Below, piece by piece: positions 11,584 to 21,759 of a stretch of 64,000 bases of DNA (position 1 is its first letter; each line of letters begins with the position of its first letter). Location of the stretch: contig NC_087158.1 of assembly GCF_035594125.1 (NCBI RefSeq), forward strand, positions 6,250,501 through 6,314,500, read 5' to 3'. The translations under genes and the position numbers were made by a program. This stretch comes from Scylla paramamosain. Its lineage: Eukaryota; Arthropoda; Malacostraca; Decapoda; Portunidae. Under the pieces are notes generated by a model that was not told where the DNA came from, did not search any database, and saw nothing but the letters and a program-made list of their open reading frames with translations.

Positions 11584-11837
11584 CTGTGCCATCATCAGGA
11601 AATGGAACAGAAGGGAAGGGGAGGTGAAGAGAAAAAAGACAGTGGGTAAGGATATAAGAACTTCTGAAAATATGCAATAAAGGGAGAATGGAAAAAGGAA
11701 GATGACAATGAAATTTAGGAGATTACAAGGAGGTTGGTGGGTTCCCCTTGTTACTAATACTGTACATACTGTATATGGATGAATAAAGCTACAAAATATC
11801 TTTTATCTTGCCTCCTTAAAAAAAAGTCAATACTGAC

Positions 11838-11938
11838 CTTCATTAGCATCCTTAAAAATTTCATCAGATACAAAACAAAACTGCTGTTATAGTGACTTAA
11901 ACACTCCATATCATCTGTCAGCCCCTGCAGGCTCCACA
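11838..11938 (-). CDS. Weak candidate exon, minus strand
   Basis: A 101-bp segment is bounded on the minus strand by acceptor CCCTTTTATTCAG and donor AAG/GTCAGT, both close to consensus. One frame is open for 33 codons (WSLQGLTDDMECLS... ending ...LRMLMK). That frame ends at phase 0, whereas the exon at 11454-11583 begins with one extra base. The two cannot be adjacent coding exons; either another exon lies between them, this one is untranslated, or it is chance. Confidence 0.22.
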
Positions 11939-12128
11939 CTGAATAAAAGGGTCACACCTGTCAGTACAGCAGTCATGTGAACCTTTATGACTTGTCTCAC
12001 AGTACTTGCACACAACCAAAATATATAAATGACCACATATTTTACACTTCCCTCAGCTTGTTAAGTGTGGTTCAACAGCCCCCACAACAAATGATCTGTC
12101 TCATTGTAGCAACAGCATGTCTTTATCA

Positions 12129-12131
<3 letters not shown>

Positions 12132-12189
<58 letters not shown>
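12132..12189. repeat. (CA)n microsatellite
   Basis: About 29 uninterrupted CA dinucleotides in low-copy DNA. Confidence 0.97.
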
Positions 12190-12192
<3 letters not shown>

Positions 12193-12548
12193 CTCTAATT
12201 TTGTATATCATTTTATGTAAATTATATGCTAAATGACCAAAGAAAATATATGTCTGTAAATGATGCTACAGTCATGAAGATAATCATGCAAAATGAAAAG
12301 TGGAGAATTATCAGAAAATTCTGAATATAATGGAGCCAATCTGATTATTAACATGAATATGACGGAGTCAAGATTGACAAATGGAGCTAAGAAATAGCAT
12401 ATGTTGGAAATGGGACAAGAGGATAAAGAAACAAAGATGGATGGTCGTAGAACAAAGTGATAGAGTGAGAGAAACTTGGAAGTAGCACTAGAGAAATGAA
12501 TATGATTACTTCAAGAACTAAATAAATGTTGATAAATTTGAAAGTGGT
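12190..12548. other. AT-rich spacer, nothing recognised
   Basis: No ORF or known repeat was seen between the (CA)n and (TA)n tracts. Confidence 0.6.
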
Positions 12549-12832
<284 letters not shown>

Positions 12833-13381
12833 GAGTGTTTTTGAGCTTGTTACCTATAAAAAAACATGAAAATTGATGCAAAGCACTCTATAATGGGAAA
12901 GAAAAGGACATTGCAAGAAAAGTGTATAATAAGTGTTTTATAGTTCAAAAGAACCACAAGGCAAAAAATGAAAAAAAAAAACTAGTGTATATGAAGAAGT
13001 TTCGTAGATACCAAAATGCTGAAACTCATGAACAACACTCTTAATTGAGAAACAGAACAATTTTACTAAATGTGTGTATTTTGAGTGCTTTTCACATTCT
13101 TAGTTACCAAAACCCTAAATTCAATGCGAAACCAGCTTTATGTGGGAAAAAAATGACATTACCAGAAAAAAATGTCTTTTGAGTGTTTTTGAGCGTGTTA
13201 GGCAATAAAGCACTAAAAAGGAGGGCAATCACATTACATTGGAATAAAACCAATTTTTAATAAGAACTTGCCTTTAAGTCTTTTTGTGCTCCTTATATAC
13301 CAAAACACTAAAACGCATGCAAAATACACTTTATGGTTAAACAGAATAACATTACCAAAAACATGTATTTTTAGTGTTTTT
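12833..13381 (+). repeat. Satellite array start: monomers A-B-C-D-E and part of F
   Basis: The array opens precisely at a monomer boundary (GAGTGTTTTTGAGCTTGTTA at 12833). Monomers follow in the same order as the reference unit at 16479-17588: A 12833, B 12931, C 13083, D 13181, E 13276, F about 13372. F is interrupted by the LINE after its first nine or ten bases. Confidence 0.92.
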
Positions 13382-13405
13382 AATAATAATAATAATAATA
13401 ATAAT
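13382..13405 (-). repeat. (TTA)n tail of the LINE
   Basis: Eight AAT/TAA units on the plus strand, at the 3' end of the minus-strand LINE. It is followed inward by a short 3' untranslated region to the stop at 13610. Confidence 0.85.
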
Positions 13406-13609
13406 ATATATTTATTGGTCACGAAACATACATGAAATTTGTGTTGTGTGTTTTCATAAAAGATTGAATCATTCATACAAGGTCTAAAACTAACAGGTCT
13501 TATTAATCTAAAATATTCATACTCACACGATTAAAACATAAAAAGATAACTGGTACATATAAAGATAACTGGTAACTGGTAACTGGTTCCCAAGCCTTAA
13601 TATAGTTAG

Positions 13610-14644
13610 CTATGATATGTTTCGAGGGTCACTATTTAAAATTCTGATACTTGCCGGCACAAAGGACTTACACAATCTGGCTGTTCTACATTTTGATGAT
13701 CTCAGCCTTTTCCCTGAGGGTAACTTTTGGTTATGGCCGTTCAGTGGATGTGTTACGTCATTGATAATTACTCCGCATCTTTGTAGAGAGAACTTTCTGT
13801 ATATATCCATCAATGAATTGATATTTTTTACGCCTAATTTTGCACAGTTTTTGATTAATCGGGTTAGTTTATTTTTAGAATCAGAGCTACAATTACCATA
13901 CCAACATGTGATGGAAAATGAAATGACTGACTGCACTACTGCTGTATAGAATAACTCCATAATTTTAGTGTCAATCTTAATTTTCTTAAGTTTCCTCATG
14001 AAATGCATTCTAGAATTAACTTTTTTATATATTGCCTCGAAATTACTATTAAAATTGAACCCATTATCTATTACTGTGCCGAGGTATTTGTATTCCTTAA
14101 CTGTGTCAACGAGTTCTCCGTTTATGTACAGCGGTTGTTGGGCAACTGGCAAAGTGCTGAAATCTACTACCATTTCCTTTGTTTTCTTAACATTAAGTTC
14201 AAGGTAGTTTTCCTTACACCACTTATGAAAACGTTCCACTTCCCTCCGATACATATTGTCATCGTTGATACAAAGGCTGACAAGAGCAGTGTCGTCTGCA
14301 TATTTAAAAAGCTGGCAATCATTGGTCTGACATCGACAATCACTAGTGTACAGAGTAAACAAAATGGGAGACAACACACATCCCTGTGGAGCACCCGTGT
14401 TTGTAACAATTTTTCCTGACTTTGTATTGTGAAATTTAACATACTGATGTCTGCCTGTGAGAAAATCATTGATCCATAGGATCAGCTTGGCATTTACATT
14501 CATAGTATTTAATTTTTGCATCAATATATGTGGTTGAATGGTGTTGAAGGCACTGGAAAAATCTACAAAGAGAATTTTGACAAAGCGCTTATAGTTCGAG
14601 GTATTTGGTTTATCAATATGGCGAAGCACAAAATCTATAAAAGA
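13610..14644 (-). CDS. LINE reverse transcriptase, C-terminal fragment
   Basis: About 345 residues are open to a stop at 13610; the first few codons of the open frame upstream of 14646 are satellite sequence. It keeps RT block A (ILFVDFSSAFNTI), GAPQGCVLSPILF and the catalytic KYADDTALVS box. It also keeps LNVKKTKEMVVDF and a C-terminal LPSGKRLRSSKCRTARLCKSF motif seen in CR1/L2/Rex1-type LINEs. The endonuclease and the finger part of the RT are missing, so it cannot act by itself. The absence of stops indicates a fairly recent copy. The exact clade is not resolved. Confidence 0.9.
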   Translation of the reverse strand, partial: SFIDFVLRHIDKPNTSNYKRFVKILFVDFSSAFNTIQPHILMQKLNTMNVNAKLILWINDFLTGRHQYVKFHNTKSGKIVTNTGAPQGCVLSPILFTLYTSDCRCQTNDCQLFKYADDTALVSLCINDDNMYRREVERFHKWCKENYLELNVKKTKEMVVDFSTLPVAQQPLYINGELVDTVKEYKYLGTVIDNGFNFNSNFEAIYKKVNSRMHFMRKLKKIKIDTKIMELFYTAVVQSVISFSITCWYGNCSSDSKNKLTRLIKNCAKLGVKNINSLMDIYRKFSLQRCGVIINDVTHPLNGHNQKLPSGKRLRSSKCRTARLCKSFVPASIRILNSDPRNIS

Positions 14645-16478
14645 CAATGTTACCAATAAAAACGCTTAAATGACATTACCAGAAAAATTTCTTTTAAGTG
14701 TTTTTGAGCGTGATATGCAACAAAGCACTAAAAAGCAGAAAAATCACATAACTTGGGAATAAAACCAACTTTTACGAAGAACTTGCCTTTAAGTGTTTTT
14801 TTTTAAACTCCTTACATACCAAAACGCTAAAACGCATGTAAAACAGTCTTTATGGAGAAGCAGAATAACTACCAAAAAATATGTATTTTGAGTGTTTTTG
14901 ATCATGTTACTTATAAAAACGCTTAAATACATGTAAAGAACCCTATGTTTGTATAAGAAAAGGACATTAAGAAAATCGTGCATTATGAGTGTTTTTAAGT
15001 TCCTTAAGTACCAAAAAGCTAAAACACACAAATAACACTTTATAGAGAAAAAAAAAAATGTTATTCATCTTCATAGGTACCAAAATTCTGGAAAAATTCA
15101 GGAAAATTTTGTAAAAAAAAATCATTAAAAAAAAATAATTTTAGCTTTTTTCCGGAGTTATGTACCAAACCCTGAAGTGCATGCAAAGCCACCTATATGG
15201 AGAAATTACTCGACTTTACCAGAAACCTGTCTTTTGAGTGTTTTTTTTTCAGCAATTTCAACAATATTACTGAAAACGTGTCTTTTCAGTGATTTACGTA
15301 GAAAAACGCTAAAACGGATACAAACCAACCAATATGAAGAAATAGAATAACATTACCAAAAAGATATATTTTGATGTGTTTTTGAGCTTGTCACCTACAA
15401 AAAAATGCGAAAATGGATGAAACGCACTCTATATTAAGAAAGAAAAGGACATTACGAGAAACGTGTATAATGAGTGTTTTATAGTTTCACAAGAACCACA
15501 AGGCAAAAAACTAAAAAACTCGTGTACATAAAGAAGTTTCTTACATACCAAAATGCTGAATCTCATGAATAACACTTTTAATTAAGAAACAGAAAAACCT
15601 TACTAAATGCCTGTATTTTGAGTGTTTTTCACATTCTTAGTTACCAAAACCCCAAATTCCATGCGAAACTAGCTTTATGTGGGAAAAAAATAATATTACC
15701 AGAAAATGTCTTTCGAGTGTTTTTGAGCGTGTTAGGCAATAAACCACTAAAAAGCAGGGCAATCACATTACATGGGAATAAAACCAACTTTTACCAAGAA
15801 CTTGCCTTTAGGTGTTTTTGAGCTCATTACATACCAAAACGCTAAAACGCATGCAAAACACCTTTTATGGAGAAACAGAATAACATTACCAAAAATATGT
15901 ATTTTGAGTGTTTTTGATCATGTTATCTATAAAAACGCTTAAATACTTGCAAAAAGCCTTATGTTTGGGAAACGAAAGGACATTACGAGAAATATGTATT
16001 ATGAGTGTTTTTTTAGTTCCTTAAGTACCAAAAAGCTAAAACCCACAAATAACACTCATTATTTAGAAAAATAAATAAATAAAAAAAATAGGATTTTTTT
16101 TTTTTTGTTATTCATCTTGAAAGGTACCGAGATGCCAAAATTCTGGGAAAATTCCGGGCTATTATATGATAAAAGAAAATTATCAAAAAAGTTAATTTTA
16201 GCTTTATTTTCGGACTGTTATATACCAAACCCTAAAGTGCATGCAAAGCCTCCTATATGAGGAAATTAAACGACCTTAAAAGAAATCTGTCTTTTGATTG
16301 TTTTCAGAATGTTAGGCACCAAAACGATAAATAAATAAGGAACTCACTCTATATGGGAATCCAAACAAAATTACTGAAAACGTGTCTTCTCAGTGTTTTA
16401 CGTAGAAAAACGCTAAAACGGATGGAAACCAACCAATAAAAAAAAAAATTGAAAAACATTACCATAAAGGTATATTTT

Positions 16479-17588
16479 GAGTGTATTTCAACTTGTTACC
16501 TACAAAACACGCGAAAATTGATGCAAAGCACTCTATATTAGGAAATAAAAGGACATTGCAAGAAAAATGTATAATGAGTGTTTTATAGTTCAAAAGAACC
16601 AAAAGGCAAAAAACGCAAAAACTTGTGGATATGGAGAAGTTTCCTAGATACCAAAATGCTGAAACTCATGAATAACATTCCTAATTGAGAAACAGAACAA
16701 CCTTACTAAATGCGTGTATTTTGAGAGCTTTTCATATTCTTAGTTACCAAAACCTCAAATTGCATGCGAAACCAGCTTTATGTGAGAAAAAAATGACATT
16801 ACCAGAAAAAAGTGTTTTGAGTGTTTTTGAGCCTGATAGACAATAAAGCAATAAAAAGCAGGGCAATCACATTACATTTGAATAAAACCAATTTTTAATA
16901 AGAACTTGCCTTTAAGTCTTTTTGAGCTCCTTATATACCAAAACACTAAAACGCATGCAAAATACACTTTATGGTGAAACAGAATAAAATTACCAAAAAC
17001 ATGCATTTTGAGTATTTTTGATCATGTTATCTATAAAAACGCTTAAATACATGCAAAGAACCTTATGTTTGGGAAACAAAAGGACATTACGAGAAACGTA
17101 TATTATGAGTGTTTTTAAGTTTAAGTACCAAAAATCTAAAACTCACTCTTAATCTAGAAAAAAAAAAAAAAATAATAAATAAATAAATAAAAAAATAGGA
17201 TTTTTTTTTTTTTGTTATTCATCTTCATAGGTACCGAAATGCCAAAATTCTGGGAAAATTCAAGGCAATTATATGATAAGAGAATATTATCAAAAAAGTT
17301 GATTTTAGCTGTTTTTTTTCGGACTGTTATGTACCAAACCCTAAACTGCATGCAAAGCCTCCTATATAAGGAAATTAAACGACCTTACCAGAAATCTGTC
17401 TTTTGAGTGTTTTTCAGCATGTTAAGCACCAAAATGATAAATAATAAGGAACTCACTTTATATGGGAATCCAAAACAAAATTACTGAAAACGTGTGTTCC
17501 CAGTGTTTTACGTAGAAAAACGCTAAAATGGATGCAAACCAACCAATATCAAGAAATAGAAAAAAACATTACCAAAAAGGTATATTTT
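16479..17588 (+). repeat. Reference higher-order repeat unit (1,110 bp, monomers A-J)
   Basis: Monomer bounds read by eye: A 16479-16575 (97 bp), B 16576-16722 (147, with about 50 extra bp), C 16723-16818 (96), D 16819-16913 (95), E 16914-17009 (96), F 17010-17106 (97). Then G 17107-17213 (a half monomer plus an A-run/T-run spacer), G' 17214-17306 (93), H 17307-17404 (98), I 17405-17500 (96), J 17501-17588 (88). Most begin with GAGTGTTTTT, have a CCAAAACGCTAAAA-like core and a GCATGCAAA motif, and end near ATTACCAGAAAACGTGT. The next A starts exactly 1,110 bp on. Monomers within a unit are far more different from each other than the same type is between units, the definition of an HOR. Confidence 0.9.
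17155..17213 (+). repeat. A-rich/T-rich spacer typical of each HOR (example)
   Basis: An A-run with AAAT/TAAA units is followed after AATAGGA by a run of about 12 T, then GTTATTCATCTTCATAGG. The same A-tract then T-tract recurs in the G monomer of almost every HOR. Examples are near 16065, 19164, 20290, 22402, 29457, 35470, 44035, 49235, 56200 and 62095. It varies in length but keeps the order. The two tracts can pair as an A:T hairpin or act as rigid, nucleosome-disfavouring DNA; this is inference. Confidence 0.8.
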
Positions 17589-20500
17589 GAGTGTTTTTGA
17601 GCTTGTTACCTACAAAAAAAAAAACACTAAAATTGATACAAAGCACTCTATATTGGGAAACAAAGGGACATTGCTAGAAAAGTGTATAATGAGTGTATTA
17701 TAGTTCAAAAGAACAACAAGGCAAAAAACGCAAAAACTCGTGTATATGGAGAAGTTTCCTAGATACCAAAATGCTGAAACTCATGAATAACACTCTTAAT
17801 TGAGAAGCAGAACAACCTTACCAAATTCGTGTATTTTGAGTGTTTTTCATATTCTTAGTTACCAAAAACCCAAATTTCATGCGAAACCAGATTTATGTGG
17901 TAAAACATGACATTTCCAGAAAAATATCTTTTGAGTGTTTTTGAGCGTGATAGGCAATAAAGCACTAAAAAGCAGGGCAATCACTTTTCATTGGAATAAA
18001 ACCAGTTTTTACCAAGAACATGCCTTTAAATGTTTTTGAGCTCCTTATATACCAAACCGGTAAAACGCATGCAAAACAAACTTTATGGAGAAACAGAATA
18101 ACATTACCAAAAACATGTAATTTGGGTGATTTTTATCATGTTATCTATAAAAACGCTTAAATACATGCAAAGAACACTATGTTTGGGAAACAAAACGACA
18201 TTACGAGAAACGTGTATTATGAGTGTTTTTTTTAAAGTTCCTTAAGTAACAAAAAGCTAAAACACACAAATAACACTCTTTATTTAGAAAATAAAAACAA
18301 AAAATAGGAATTTTTTTTTTCATTTTCATAGATACCGAGATGCCAAAATTCTGGGAAAATTCAAGAAAATTATATGAACAAAAGAATATTATCAAAAAAG
18401 TTAATTTTAGCTTTTTTTCGGACTGTTTTGTACCAAACCCTAAAGTGCATGCAAAGCCTCCTATGTGAGGAAATTAAACGACCTTACCAGAAATCTGTCT
18501 TTTGAGTGTTTTTCAGCATGTTAGGCACCAAAACGATAAATAATAAGGAACTCACTCTATATGGGAATCCAAAACATAATTACTGAAAATGTATCTTCTC
18601 AGTGTTTTACGTAGAAAAACGCAAAAACTCGTGTATATAAAGAAGTTTCTTAGAAACCAAAATGCTGAAACTCATGAATAACAATCTTAATTGAGACACA
18701 GAACAACCTTAGGAAATGCCTGTATTTTGAGTGTTTTTCTTATTCGTAGTTAGCAATACCCAAAATAGCATAAGAAACTAGCTTTATGAGGGAAAAAAAT
18801 GACATTATCAGAAGTGTCTTTTAATTGTTTTTGAGCGTGTTAGGCAATGAAGTACTAAAAAGCAGGGAATACATGGGAATAAAACAAACTTTTATCAAGA
18901 ACTTGCCAATATGTGTTTTTAAGCTCCATACATACCAAACCGCTAAAACGCATGGAAAACAAACTTTATGGAGTAACAGAATAACATTACCAAAAACATG
19001 TATTTTGAGTGTTTTTGATAATGTTATCTATAAAAACGCTTAAATACATGCAAAGAACCTTATGTTTGGGAAACGTAAGGACATTACGAGAAACGTGTAT
19101 TATGAGTGTTTTTAAGTTCCTTAACTACCAAAAAGCTAAAACCCACAAATAACACTCGTTATTTAGAAAAAAAAAAAATAAATAAATAAACAAAAAATAA
19201 ATAAAAGGATCTTTTTTTTTTGTTATTCACCTTCATAGGTACCGAGATGCCAAAATTCCGGGAAAATTAGGGCAATTATATGATAGGAAATTTATATAAA
19301 AAAGTTGATATTAGCTTTTTTTCGGACTGTTATGTACCAAACACTAAAGTGCATGCAAAGCCTCCCATATGAGGAAATTAAACGACCTTACCAGAAATCT
19401 GTGTTTTGAGTGTTTTTCAGCATGTTAGGCACCAAAACGATAAATAATGAAGAACTCACTCTATATGGCAAACCAAAATAAAATGACTGAAAACGTGTCT
19501 TCTCAGTGTTTTACGTAGAAAAACGCTAAAACGGATGCAAACCAACCAATATCAAGAAGTAGAAAAACATTACCAAAAAGGTATATTTTGAGTTTTTTTT
19601 GAGCTTGTTACCTACAAAAAAAAAAAAAAAATAACGCGAAAATTGATACAAAGCACTCTATATTGGGAAACAAAGGGACATTGCGAGAAAAGTGTATAAT
19701 GAATGTTTTATAGTTCAAAAGAACCAGAAGCCAAAAAAAGCAAAAACTCGTGTATATGGAGAACTTTCCTAGATACCAAAATGCTGAAACTCATGAATAA
19801 CACTCTTAATTGAGAAACAGAACAACTTTACTAAATGCGTGTATTTTGAGTGCTTTTCACATTCTTAGTTACCAAAATCCCAAATTGCATGTGAAACCAG
19901 CTTTATGTGGGAAAAAAAAATGACATTACCAGAAAAGAGCCTTTTGAGTGTTTTTGAGCGTGATAGGCAATAAAGCACTAAAAAGCAGGGGAATCACTTT
20001 ACATGGAAATAAAATCAATTTTTACCAAGAACTTGCCTTTAAGTGTTTTGAGCTCCTTATATACCAAAACGCTAAAACGCATGCAAAACACACTTTATGG
20101 AGAAAGAGAATAACATTACCAAAAACATATATTTTGAGTGTTTTTGATCATGTTACCAATAAAAACGCTTAAATACATGCAAAGAACCCTATTTTTGGGA
20201 AACTAAAGGACATTACGAGAAACGTGTATTATCAGTGTTATTAAGATCTTTACCAAAAAAGCTAAAAGCCACAAATAACACTCTTTATTGAGAAAAATAA
20301 ATAAATAAATAAATAAAAAAATACGATATTTTTTTTCTTTCTTTTTCATCTTCACAGGTACCGAGATGCCAAAATTTGGGCAAAATTCAGGAAATTATGA
20401 GTTAATTATCAAAAAAGTTAATTTTAGCTTCTTTTTTTTCGTACTGTTATGTACCAAACCCTAAAGTGCATGCAAAGCCACCTATATGGGGAAATTAAAC

Positions 20501-20831
20501 GTCTTTGCCAGAAAACTGTCTTATGAGTGTTTTTCAGTTTGTTAGGCACCCTAACGGTAAATAACATGCAAGTCACTCTATATGGGAATGTAAAACAAAA
20601 TTACTGAAAAAGTGTCTTTTCGGTGTTTTACGTAGAAAAACGCTAAAATGGATGCAAACCAACCAATAAGAAGAAATAAAATAATATTAACAAAAAGGTA
20701 CATTTTGAGTGTTTTTGAGCTTGTTACCTACAAAAAACGCGAAAATGGATGCAAAGCACTCCCTATTGGGAAACAAAAAGACATTACGAGAAACGTGTAT
20801 AATGAGTGTCTTATTATTTTGAGCAAAACAA

Positions 20832-20855
20832 CTTGTGGTTCACAAGAACCACAAG
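20832..20855. repeat. Perfect hairpin inside satellite monomer B, copy 1
   Basis: Stem CTTGTGGTTC and GAACCACAAG, 10 bp each, separated by the loop ACAA. Ordinary B monomers have only the right arm (AAGAACCACAAGG), so the left arm was created by a local inverted duplication. Confidence 0.9.
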
Positions 20856-21759
20856 GCAAAAAATGCAAAAACTCGTGTATATAAAGAAGTTTCTTAGATA
20901 CCAAAATGCTGAAACTCATGAATAACAATATTAATTGAGAAACAGAACAACCTTACCAAATGCGTATATTTTGAGTGTTTTTCACATTCTTAGCAAAACC
21001 CCAAATAACACGCGAAACTATGTTGGAAAAAAAATGACATTACTAGAAGTGTCTTTTGAGTGTTTTTGAGCGTGTTAGGCAACAAATCACAAAAAAAAAA
21101 AAAAAAAAACAGGGCAATCACATTACATGGGAATAAAATCAACTTTTACCAAGAACTTGCCTTGAAGTGTTTTTGACCTCCTTACAAACCAAAACGCTAA
21201 AACGCATGTAAAAAACTCCTTTATGGAGAAGCAGAATAACATTACTAAAAACATGTGTTTTAAGTGTTTTTAAGTGTTTTTAAGTGTTCCTTAAGTACCA
21301 AAACGTTAAAACCCAAAAATAACACTCTATAGAGAAAAAAAAAATAGCTTTTTTTTTTATATTGATTTTCATAGGTACCAAGATGCCAAAATTCTGCCAA
21401 AATTCAGGGAATTTATGTGGAAAAAAGAACATTATAAAAAAAGTTAATTATAGCTCTTTTTTCGGATTTTTATGTACCAAACTCTAAAGTGCATGCCACC
21501 TATATAAGGAAGTTAAACGACTTTACCAGAAACCTGTCTTTTCAGTGTTTTTCAGCATGTTAGGCACCAAAACGATAAATAATATGGAAGTCAGTCAATA
21601 TGTGAATCCAAAACAAAATTACTGAAAACGTGTCTTTTAAGTGTTTTACGTAGAAAAACGCTAAAACGGATGCAAACCAACAAATATGAAGAAATAGAAT
21701 AACATTACCAAAAAGTATGTTTGAGCTTTTTACCTACAAAAAAACGCGCAAATGGATGG

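Larger units (their letters stand above)
13382..14646 (-). mobile_element. 5'-truncated LINE (CR1/L2/Rex1-like) inserted in satellite
   Basis: The segment is unlike the satellite and carries a minus-strand reverse transcriptase fragment. Its 3' end (minus strand) is a (TTA)n microsatellite at 13382-13405, as is usual for CR1/L2-type LINEs. Its 5' end stops inside the RT palm domain, typical of incomplete target-primed reverse transcription. The left flank stops just after AGTGTTTTT of monomer F and the right flank resumes at TGTTACCAATAAAAACGC, also F, so the insertion lies within one monomer. No target duplication is evident. It is the only transposon found in the 51-kb array. Confidence 0.88.
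14647..21759 (+). repeat. Satellite domain, regular ~1.1-kb higher-order repeats
   Basis: HOR copies are marked by the A monomer (GAGTGTTTTTGAGCTTGTTA or a close variant) at 15373, 16479, 17589, 19580, 20706 and about 21713. Spacing near 1.11 kb is broken where monomers are missing. The unit after 17589 lacks A because J fuses to B near 18620. The unit before 21713 lacks F, replaced by three copies of a TAAGTGTTTT-like decamer at 21261-21290. After the LINE, F fuses directly to a D-type monomer (about 14665-14720). No coding evidence beyond frame-preserving repeats. Confidence 0.93.
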
